Below, piece by piece: positions 15,444-22,113 of a DNA stretch of 64,000 nt. The stretch is taken from contig JBLNCN010000005.1 in NCBI GenBank assembly GCA_050260675.1, positions 496,001 through 560,000 of the forward strand. Reading direction: 5' to 3'. A program made the position numbers and the translations under genes. Under the pieces are notes generated by a model. The model saw nothing but the letters and a program-made list of their open reading frames with translations. It made no database searches and had not been told where the DNA came from. Position 1 is the stretch's first letter. Every line of letters begins with the position of its first letter. The stretch comes from JBBDIP01 sp050260675. GTDB taxonomy: Bacteria > Bacillota > Sulfobacillia > Fermentithermobacillales > Fermentithermobacillaceae.

Positions 15444-16284
15444 TGGCAGCCACCCCCAGGTACGCATCGATCACGCGCTGGTCGTTCTGGACTTCGTCCG
15501 GAGTCCCGCTGCTTATGAGTCTGCCGAAGTCGATCACGTAGATGCGGTCGGAGAACTGCATCACCAGGTCCATGTGGTGTTCTATCATGAAGATGGTCAG
15601 CCCGTACCTCTTTTTGATCTCCACGATGAACTGGCCCAACTCTTTGGTCTCCTGCGGGTTCATGCCTGCAGCCGGTTCGTCCAACAGCAGAAGCTTTGGA
15701 CCGGTCGCCAATGCCCGGGCTATCTCCAGCCGTCGCTGCAGTCCGTAGGGGAGGCTTGTCGCCAGCTCGTCTTTGAACTGGGCCAGGTTCTGTTCTTCCA
15801 GTAGGACCATGGTTTCCGCTCTCATGCGCTTCTCTTCCTTAAGAGTAAGGCGGAAGGTGGCAGACAGGAAATTGTGCCTCGCCCGCATATGCTTGGCGGT
15901 AAGAACGTTGTCGAAAACGGTCATGCTCTTCCACAGGCGGATGTTCTGGAAAGTCCGCGCGATGCCCAATTTGGTCACTTGGTCCGGAGTGGGCGTGAGC
16001 GTCGGCGCGGACACGTACTTGCCGGCGTTCTCGCCCGCGTACAGCTTGACCATCTTGCCCCTCGGATGGTTCGCCACGATGGGCTTACCTTCGTAGCTCA
16101 CCACGCCGTTGGTGGGCTCGTATACGCCTGTTACGCAGTTAAAAGCCGTGGTCTTCCCAGCCCCGTTGGGGCCTATCAGCGCTACGATCTCGCCCTCGTT
16201 CACTTCGAGGCTGAGGTTGTTGACCGCCACGACGCCACCGAACTGCATGGTAAGGTCATCAAGTCTAAGGACGTTCCTAGCCAA
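15436..16284 (-). CDS. livG: Branched-chain amino-acid-type ABC transporter ATP-binding protein (LivG-like)
   Basis: 282 residues from TTG 16284 with GGGAGGTG 7 nt upstream. Walker A GPNGAGKTTAFNCVTG, the long LivG insertion between Walker A and the signature, Walker B LLLLDEPAAGMNP and HHMDLVMQFSDRIYVIDFG. The canonical signature is replaced by LPYGLQRRLEIARAL, which is the usual LivG form. Overlaps the livM stop by 8 nt. Forms the ATPase heterodimer with LivF. Confidence 0.93.
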   Translation of the reverse strand: MARNVLRLDDLTMQFGGVVAVNNLSLEVNEGEIVALIGPNGAGKTTAFNCVTGVYEPTNGVVSYEGKPIVANHPRGKMVKLYAGENAGKYVSAPTLTPTPDQVTKLGIARTFQNIRLWKSMTVFDNVLTAKHMRARHNFLSATFRLTLKEEKRMRAETMVLLEEQNLAQFKDELATSLPYGLQRRLEIARALATGPKLLLLDEPAAGMNPQETKELGQFIVEIKKRYGLTIFMIEHHMDLVMQFSDRIYVIDFGRLISSGTPDEVQNDQRVIDAYLGVAANA

Positions 16285-17422
16285 TCTTCTGCACCTCCCT
16301 CTCTCCCCTCTTCCGTGCCAGGAAAGCGAGAGGGCGCCTGCCCCATCTCCCGATGAGCTCCCATGAGAGCTCCTTGTCGCCCATGATTCCTCTTCGGAAG
16401 AACAGGACTATGCTCATGATGACCACCGAGAACACCAGCTTGCGGAAGCCCGAGCGGAACACCGTCGGGGCAGATATCCCGAGGAACTTGCCCATGTCCA
16501 GCCCCCGCAACCACCACTCCGAAGACGCGATGAAGAGGAAACTCGCGATGCAGCTGCCGGATATGGAGCCTATCCCGCCCATAACGACGATCAGAAGGAT
16601 CTCGTAGGTCATCGCACTCCGGAACTGCGCAGCCTGCACCGTGTACTGGAACATGGCCAGGAGTCCGCCTGAAACCCCCGCGAAGAACGAACTGATGATG
16701 AAACTCAGTTCCTTGTGCCGGAACAGGTTAATCCCCATGGCTTCGGCCGTGATCTCGTCATCGCGTATGGCCTTGAAGGCCCGGCCGTAGGAGGAGTTTA
16801 TCAGCAAGACGATAAACGCGATGCAAAGGCCGGATACCAAGAAGACGAAGGTAGTCGGCGGGAAGGGTATGTCGGTGAAGGGGATCTTCACCGTCGTCAG
16901 ATCCAGGTAGTTGCGCAAGACGTTCGCGCCGTTCGTCACCGGACCCAGTTTGTCCCACTGCACGATGGAGCGGATGATCTCGGCAAAGCCCAGAGTCGCT
17001 ATAGCCAGGTAGTCAGACTTGAGGCGCAGGACCGGGAACCCGATGAGCGCTGCAAACGCTCCGGCGACCAGTCCCGCTAACAGGAGCCCTAAAAGGATGC
17101 CCGTATCGAACCCGATGGCGGCATCGTAGTACCGGTAGACGGATTCGCCCATCTTAACTTCCACAGGAATAGTGAGGATGGCATAGGTATAGGCGCCGAC
17201 CAGCATGAAGCCGGCCTGGCCCAGGCTGAACAAGCCGGTGAAGCCGTTCAGGAGGTTCATGGACACGGCAACCAGGGCGTAGATAGCGCCTTTTTTCAAC
17301 ACCGTGAACAGCATGGACGTTGCAGGAAGGGTTTTCTCGAGAATTATGAGAGCCGCAAGCGATACGGCGATCGCAAGGAAGGCGTATAAGTGTCTTCGTT
17401 TGTTTCTTGCAGTGTCTGTCAT
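16277..17422 (-). CDS. livM: Branched-chain amino-acid-type ABC transporter permease (LivM-like)
   Basis: About 381 residues from ATG 17422, placed 5 nt after GAGGTGG that follows the livH stop. Eight or more hydrophobic segments; the permease block DYLAIATLGFAEIIRS and GVSGGLLAMFQYTV and the loop VVMGGIGSISGSCIASFLF are LivM hallmarks. Contains a soluble loop after NGAN typical of the family. Partner of LivH in the membrane channel. The basic C-terminal tail (RWGRRPLAFLARKRGER) is cytoplasmic. Confidence 0.92.
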   Translation of the reverse strand: MTDTARNKRRHLYAFLAIAVSLAALIILEKTLPATSMLFTVLKKGAIYALVAVSMNLLNGFTGLFSLGQAGFMLVGAYTYAILTIPVEVKMGESVYRYYDAAIGFDTGILLGLLLAGLVAGAFAALIGFPVLRLKSDYLAIATLGFAEIIRSIVQWDKLGPVTNGANVLRNYLDLTTVKIPFTDIPFPPTTFVFLVSGLCIAFIVLLINSSYGRAFKAIRDDEITAEAMGINLFRHKELSFIISSFFAGVSGGLLAMFQYTVQAAQFRSAMTYEILLIVVMGGIGSISGSCIASFLFIASSEWWLRGLDMGKFLGISAPTVFRSGFRKLVFSVVIMSIVLFFRRGIMGDKELSWELIGRWGRRPLAFLARKRGEREVQKIG

Positions 17423-17432
17423 ATTCGCCACC

Positions 17433-18323
17433 TCACACCTTGTCCGTTGCTTTCTCGCCGAACAGACCGGTGGGCTTCACCAAGAGAATGGTGATGAGCA
17501 GCAGGAAAGTGAACGCATCCGAGAAAGTCGTCCAACTTGAGCCGCCGCTCTTGATCAGGTTTTCTGAAATGCCGATGATGAACGAACCGACCACAGCCCC
17601 TGGAATGCTGCCTATCCCCCCAAACACCGCGGCCACGAAGCACTTGAGGCCCGGCGCACTGCCAGAGATCGGTGTAACGGAAGCGTAGTTGGTGAAGTAT
17701 AGCAGGCTGCCCACGCCGGCGAGGAGCGAGCCTATGACGAAGGTGATGCCTATCACCGAGTTGATGTTGATGCCCATGATCCGGCTGGTCTCAAAGTCCT
17801 TGGACACGGCGCGCATTGCTATCCCGGCCTTGGTGTACTTGATCAGGAGCACCAGCAGCACAACCAACGCGGTGGTCAGGATCGGGGTGAAAAGGGTCAC
17901 CATCTTGGTGGTCTCGCCCCATACGGTGACTGTCCGGGAGAGCCAGGGTATGGCCGGATACACCTTCGCCAACCCGCCGGTAAAGTACAGCGCGCAGTTC
18001 TGCAGCAAGTAGGAGACGCCGATGGCGCTGATCATCACCGACGTGCGAGGCGCAGAAAGAAGAGGCATGTATGCCACTGTCTCTATGACGAAGCCGAGGG
18101 CTACCGTAAGCACTAGAACCAGCGGTATGCTGAACCATAGAGGCATGCTCGCGGACATGTACACCATAAGCAGACCGGCGAACATGAACACATCGCCGTG
18201 AGCGAAATTGATGAGCCTGAGCACGCCGTAGACCATCGTATAGCCTATGGCAATGAGCGCGTACTGCCCGCCTACGGAGATCCCTGCCAGAATGTGAGCG
18301 AGATTTTCGCGGATAAACTCCAT
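17433..18323 (-). CDS. livH: Branched-chain amino-acid-type ABC transporter permease (LivH-like)
   Basis: 296 residues. Opens with the typical LivH N-terminus (AGISVGGQYALIAIGYTMVYGVLRLINFAHGD landmarks GGQYALIAIGYTMVYG and INFAHGDVFM) and contains RAVSKDFETSRIMGININ and FGGIGSIPGAVVGSFIIGI. About eight membrane segments. Starts 111 nt after the substrate-binding protein gene across a strong hairpin, so it is co-transcribed but probably at lower level. Ends 10 nt before livM. Confidence 0.93.
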   Translation of the reverse strand: MEFIRENLAHILAGISVGGQYALIAIGYTMVYGVLRLINFAHGDVFMFAGLLMVYMSASMPLWFSIPLVLVLTVALGFVIETVAYMPLLSAPRTSVMISAIGVSYLLQNCALYFTGGLAKVYPAIPWLSRTVTVWGETTKMVTLFTPILTTALVVLLVLLIKYTKAGIAMRAVSKDFETSRIMGININSVIGITFVIGSLLAGVGSLLYFTNYASVTPISGSAPGLKCFVAAVFGGIGSIPGAVVGSFIIGISENLIKSGGSSWTTFSDAFTFLLLITILLVKPTGLFGEKATDKV

Positions 18324-18390
18324 GGACTAATCCTCCGTTGGGCCTTATTGCGAGCAGCCCGGGAATCGGGAAACCGCTTCGTTGAAGCTA

Positions 18391-18414
18391 GGCGGGGGCC
18401 GGATGACCCCCGCC
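18391..18414 (-). terminator. GC-rich intercistronic hairpin after livK
   Basis: GGCGGGGG and CCCCCGCC form a perfect 8-bp stem with an 8-nt loop in the gap between the binding-protein gene and livH. No U tract follows on the minus strand. Such hairpins commonly stabilise the 3' end of the binding-protein message so that it is made in excess over the membrane subunits. Confidence 0.6.
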
Positions 18415-18434
18415 ACGGATTCCCTGCGATCAGA

Positions 18435-19631
18435 TTACTTGATGGTGACTGCCGGCAATGCCTTCCACGTACCGGTGGTGGTGTCTGCCTGCTTCACATA
18501 AGCGGTATTGCGGATCGCGTCGCCGTTCTCTTGATCGAGCGCGATCTTCCCGGAGACTCCTTGGTATTCGGTCTTCCACAACGCGTCCATGACAGCCTTT
18601 GAATCAATGCTGCCGGCGTTCTTCAGCGCCTGAAGGGCGAAGAAGTAAGCGTCGTAGCCCATTGCCGTGACTGCCGCGATGGTGTCGTCGCCGCCGTTAT
18701 TGGCCAAATGTGTAGGATTGCTGTTGATCCACTTCTTGATGCCGGAGTCGAACTCGGGAACGGCTCCCTCGGGATAGAAGGTGGTAACCGTTACCTGCAG
18801 GTCTTTGCCTTTCGCGGCCGCGAGAATGACGTTGGAATCCCAAGTGTCGCCGGCCAGGAGCGGCATGCCAATCTTCTGGGCGTTGGCCTGGTCGATAATC
18901 AGCTGCGCGGCTTCAGTGGACACAGGAGAGAAGAATACCTGTGCTCCCTTGCCCTTCGCATTGGCTACGTAGGACGCGAAATCGCTGGTGCCCTCGGGGA
19001 AGGTCTCCTCAACGACTTCGCCGCCCAGCTTCTTGAACGCCTCTACGAAGTACTTCACCAGGCCGCCCGAGTAGTCATCGCCCAGCTTTGAGAGCGCGTA
19101 GGCCTTCTTGGCGCCCAGCTCATTGAACGCGTAGTTGGCCAGAACAGTTCCCTGGAACGGGTCCAGGAAGCAGATACGGAAGTAGTACTTGTTGCCCTGG
19201 GTGACTGCGGGGTTCGTGCAGGTGACACCCACAACCGGGATGTTCGCGGCTTCAAAAGTGGGACCGCCGGCGATGGAGACGCCGGAACCGTAGGAACCCA
19301 GCACCACCGAGACCCCGGCCGATACCAGGGTGCTAGCCGCGGTAGCAGCCTTCTCGTTGGAGCTCTCGTTGTCAACGATGACGAGTTCAACGTCGTACGT
19401 CTTGCCTGCAATCTCGACCGTAGGCTGCACGTAGTTGGCGTACTGAATGCCGAGGGTCTCCTGCTTCCCGCCTGCGCCGTTGTCGCCGGACGCGGGCTCA
19501 AACACGCCGATCTTCACTTTGGGATTGGCGGCAGGAGGAGTGACTTTCGGCTCGGCGGGTTTTGGTGTACAACCGGCAACCGTAACCATAAGCATTAACA
19601 GCGCTAGTACTAGGGCCAGCGAACGCTTCAT
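18435..19631 (-). CDS. livK: ABC transporter substrate-binding lipoprotein (LivJ/LivK-like)
   Basis: 398 residues from ATG 19631 with GGGAGG 8 nt upstream; an in-frame start 18 codons earlier has no ribosome binding site. Lipoprotein signal MKRSLALVLALLMLMVTVAGC with the lipid-anchored Cys at residue 21, then a Thr/Pro linker and a two-lobe periplasmic-binding fold of the leucine-binding class (KIGVFEPASGDNGAGGKQ, VLGSYGSGVSIAGGPTFE, ILAAAKGKDLQVTVTTFYPE). Receptor for the Liv importer on the outer face of the membrane. The exact ligand, branched-chain amino acid, amide or another amino acid, is not readable. Confidence 0.92.
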   Translation of the reverse strand: MKRSLALVLALLMLMVTVAGCTPKPAEPKVTPPAANPKVKIGVFEPASGDNGAGGKQETLGIQYANYVQPTVEIAGKTYDVELVIVDNESSNEKAATAASTLVSAGVSVVLGSYGSGVSIAGGPTFEAANIPVVGVTCTNPAVTQGNKYYFRICFLDPFQGTVLANYAFNELGAKKAYALSKLGDDYSGGLVKYFVEAFKKLGGEVVEETFPEGTSDFASYVANAKGKGAQVFFSPVSTEAAQLIIDQANAQKIGMPLLAGDTWDSNVILAAAKGKDLQVTVTTFYPEGAVPEFDSGIKKWINSNPTHLANNGGDDTIAAVTAMGYDAYFFALQALKNAGSIDSKAVMDALWKTEYQGVSGKIALDQENGDAIRNTAYVKQADTTTGTWKALPAVTIK

Positions 19632-19770
19632 ATTCTCATTTCCTCCCAATAGCACATTTGGAGTCCCTGCGAACGATACATGCACAAGAACATCTAAAGC
19701 TTGTGGGCGCGGTTAAACCAAGTCGGCTCAGGTCGCTGCTGCAGTCACCCCCTCATTCGCCCTTGCTAGA

Positions 19771-19826
19771 GTCAACCAGACCGAAAGCAGTCGTTGACCA
19801 GACGCAAGAGAGTTGACCAGACGCAA
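19771..19826. promoter_or_regulatory. Triple GTCTGGTCAAC-type repeat upstream of the liv operon
   Basis: Two exact copies of TTGACCAGACGCAA (19794-19807 and 19813-19826) with period 19, and a diverged third copy GTCAACCAGACCG at 19771-19783. They lie 140-195 nt upstream of the livK start inside the 376-nt divergent gap (19632-20007). The rest of the gap shows only short GTGCTGTGAACTG-type duplications around 19880-19905. Likely operator array; the regulator is unknown. Confidence 0.45.
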
Positions 19827-20007
19827 AGGAAAAAAGACCTAAGGGATGGTGCGAATCATGCTCTGTTGTGTGATTGCGAACTGTGCTGTGAACTGTGCTG
19901 CGATCGATGAGTTGTACTGTGTGGGTTGGTATATTCAAGGTTAAGGCCCGGGAATCCTCCAGCGGCCACTGGTTTTGTTTGGCCTGGGCCCCAATCTGGG
20001 GCAACCT

Positions 20008-20691
20008 ATGCCCATGAAACCGCAGAAAGCGTATCGGAGCCCCCATGTCACGTCCGGCATCGTCCTCGCTGCAGGGACCTGTTCCCGCATGGGCAGCCTG
20101 AAACCGTTACTCCCCTTGGGAGGCAAGCCCGCCGCGGCGTGGGCGGCTATGACTCTCCTGGCCGCCGGGGTCACAGAGGTGGCCCTTGTTGTGGGGTACA
20201 GGGGTGATCTGGTGACAGCGGCCGTCGAAGGCCTTCCGGTACAGGTCGTCCACAATGAGGACTTCCCGTCAGGGATGTTCTCCTCGATCCAGCGGGGGCT
20301 CACGGCCATCTCCCTAGCTTCGGAGGCGTTTTTCGTACTGCCTGCCGACATGCCGCTGGTCAGCCCCGAAACGGTCAGGAACCTTTCCGACGCGTTCTTC
20401 GCATCGAGCGTGCGGCCAGAGATAGTCCATCCCTGTTACGCGGGCCAGAGAGGACACCCTCCGCTCATATCCACCGGGCTGAAGAGCGAGATCCTGGAAT
20501 GGACAGGTGCCGGCGGCCTGCGGGGCTATCTGGAGAGCAGGCATCCCCGATCGCTATGCATCGACGTCGACAACCCCGGCATCCTCATGGACATGGACAC
20601 GCCCGAAGACTACCTCCGGCTCATCCGGGACTTCAACGAGCGCTTCCAGGGAAAACTTAACAGAGGGTCGATCTGTGCAAGCGAGCTATGA
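20008..20691 (+). CDS. Molybdenum cofactor nucleotidyltransferase-like protein (MobA/MocA family)
   Basis: About 227 residues. The NTP-transferase motif VLAAGTCSRMGSLKPLLPLG and the metal-binding LPADMPLVSPETV are those of MobA/MocA-type CTP/GTP:molybdopterin nucleotidyltransferases; GQRGHPPLIS and DVDNPGILMDMDTPEDY are typical later blocks. The start is uncertain: ATG 20008 follows CTGGGG; 19975 and 20014 are alternatives. First gene of the molybdenum hydroxylase operon, where such enzymes finish the pterin cofactor (molybdopterin cytosine dinucleotide) for xanthine dehydrogenase-type enzymes. Confidence 0.88.
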   Translation: MPMKPQKAYRSPHVTSGIVLAAGTCSRMGSLKPLLPLGGKPAAAWAAMTLLAAGVTEVALVVGYRGDLVTAAVEGLPVQVVHNEDFPSGMFSSIQRGLTAISLASEAFFVLPADMPLVSPETVRNLSDAFFASSVRPEIVHPCYAGQRGHPPLISTGLKSEILEWTGAGGLRGYLESRHPRSLCIDVDNPGILMDMDTPEDYLRLIRDFNERFQGKLNRGSICASEL

Positions 20692-20899
20692 GACGGTAAT
20701 CCGGTGCACCGTAGATAACTGCAAGTTCTGGACCGAAGGGAACCGCTGCGCGGCTTCACGGATCCTGGTGACGTCCGACCTTTTGGCGGGATCGCCTGCG
20801 GGCCTGCCGGGCGGCGGGGGGCTTGAAAACGTGCCGGTTACGCCCGTGACGAGTTTCTCGTACACGTGCTGCGGCACTTTCTCGCCGAAGGAGCCGTAG
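20675..20899 (+). CDS. DUF1540 domain mini-protein
   Basis: 74 residues from GTG 20675, overlapping the previous gene by 17 nt. Cysteine pattern CTVDNCKFWTEGNRCAASRI followed by TSD and a C-terminal TCCGTF: the CxVxNCxxW...C and CC arrangement of DUF1540, a small metal-binding-like domain of unknown function common in spore-forming Firmicutes. The same arrangement recurs at the N-terminus of the molybdenum hydroxylase large subunit encoded two genes downstream, so the domain has a role with this enzyme, perhaps metal or iron-sulfur delivery (inference). Too short to be found by length alone but strongly supported by the motif. Confidence 0.8.
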   Translation: MQASYETVIRCTVDNCKFWTEGNRCAASRILVTSDLLAGSPAGLPGGGGLENVPVTPVTSFSYTCCGTFSPKEP

Positions 20900-20902
20900 C
20901 CG

Positions 20903-22060
20903 GTGGTCGAGCGTCTCTATCCCGAACTGTACCGGCAGGTGTTGGACCACGTAGAGCGCGGTTTCCGCGTTGCGCTGGTCCACCCTCTCCCCCCGATCGA
21001 GGGCGCCAAGCGCCTGTTCGTCGAGGACGCGGATGGAGCCATCCATGAAGGACGCATCCATCCAAGAGGCATCCATGCAAGAGTCATCGATGAAGGAGCC
21101 ACCCATGAAGGGGCCATCCATCCCGAAGGCGGCGGCAACAGCAGCGGTCCCGACGCAGCTGTCCTTGAGCGGGCGAAATCCGCGATCGCTTCCGGCCAGC
21201 CGGCACTTCTACGGGATCCCGGCGAGGGTCCGGGTGAAGGCCTGGGTGAAGCCCTGATCGAACCCTTCTGGCCTGAGCCCGCGCTGCTTGTCCTCGGTGG
21301 AGGCCACATTGCGGTACCGCTTGTGCAACTGGCCTCTTTGCTCGGATTCGCCGTCACGGTCGTGGACGACAGGCCCTCGTTCGCCAATGCCGGCAGGTTT
21401 CCGACCGCCTCCCGGATCGTCTGCGATGCTTTCGAGCGGGCCATCCCCCATCTTCCGATCACCAAGTGGACCTTTGTGGTAATCGCGACCCGGGGACACG
21501 CCCACGACCTGGATTGCCTGCGTGAGTGCATGAAGCGTGAGTCCGCCTACCTGGGGATGGTCTCGTCCCACCGCAGGGCGCGTGAAGTAAGGTCGCTCCT
21601 CGAAGCCGAAGGCTACCCGAAGGAACGTATCGGCCGCCTGCATTCCCCGGTGGGTCTGGACATAGGGGCGGTCACGCCCGCTGAGATCGCAGTCTCCATC
21701 CTATCGCAGGTCATCGCCACCAGGAGGGCAGCTCGCTCCTGGCCCGAGTTCGACCGGACCGTCCTGTCCGAGCTGGCCGCAGGCGCCGATGGCGCCGGCC
21801 TCCGTGCCGCTGTCACGCTTGTATCGACCAAAGGCTCCACTCCCAGGCAAGCGGGAGCGAGAATGCTGGTATGGGCCGACGGCCGAACGCTGGGCAGTAT
21901 CGGTGGAGGCTGCGTTGAGGCGGAAGTCATCCTGGCTGCCAGGGACGCGGCTCTGAAGGGGACGCGCTCCCGCCGTCAGTTCGCCTTAACGGCGGACGCC
22001 GGCGCCAAGGAGGGCATGGCCTGCGGGGGCGTAATGGACGTCCTCATTGAGCCTGCCTGA
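20903..22060 (+). CDS. xdhC: XdhC/CoxI family molybdenum enzyme maturation factor
   Basis: 385 residues from GTG 20903, preceded by AAGGAG. Order of parts: an N-terminal fragment of about 50 residues resembling half of an XdhC_CoxI domain, a repetitive low-complexity linker (residues about 45-80), a Rossmann domain (LLVLGGGHIAVPLVQLASLL, FVVIATRGHAHD) at about 125-280, then a full XdhC_CoxI domain at the C-terminus (TLVSTKGSTPRQAGARMLV, GSIGGGCVEAEVI, GMACGGVMDVLIEP). In XdhC of E. coli type the CoxI-like domain comes first, so the order is swapped. XdhC binds the molybdenum cofactor and inserts its sulfurated form into the hydroxylase. Acts on the large subunit encoded next. Confidence 0.9.
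   Translation: MVERLYPELYRQVLDHVERGFRVALVHPLPPIEGAKRLFVEDADGAIHEGRIHPRGIHARVIDEGATHEGAIHPEGGGNSSGPDAAVLERAKSAIASGQPALLRDPGEGPGEGLGEALIEPFWPEPALLVLGGGHIAVPLVQLASLLGFAVTVVDDRPSFANAGRFPTASRIVCDAFERAIPHLPITKWTFVVIATRGHAHDLDCLRECMKRESAYLGMVSSHRRAREVRSLLEAEGYPKERIGRLHSPVGLDIGAVTPAEIAVSILSQVIATRRAARSWPEFDRTVLSELAAGADGAGLRAAVTLVSTKGSTPRQAGARMLVWADGRTLGSIGGGCVEAEVILAARDAALKGTRSRRQFALTADAGAKEGMACGGVMDVLIEPA
21034..21126 (+). repeat. In-frame 15-bp degenerate tandem repeat inside xdhC-like gene
   Basis: Six imperfect units of 12-18 bp built on GGAGCCATCCATGAA repeat in frame and encode a run of (E)G-x-I-H-x motifs (GRIHPRG, IHARV, GATHEGAIHPEGG). The tract interrupts the gene between the N-terminal fragment and the Rossmann domain and gives a His-rich linker. 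It looks like slippage-driven expansion. Confidence 0.7.
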
Positions 22061-22113
22061 TCCGCCAGCGCGGGGATACTATCGAAAAACCCGGGCTTTC
22101 CGGAGGGGACGAA

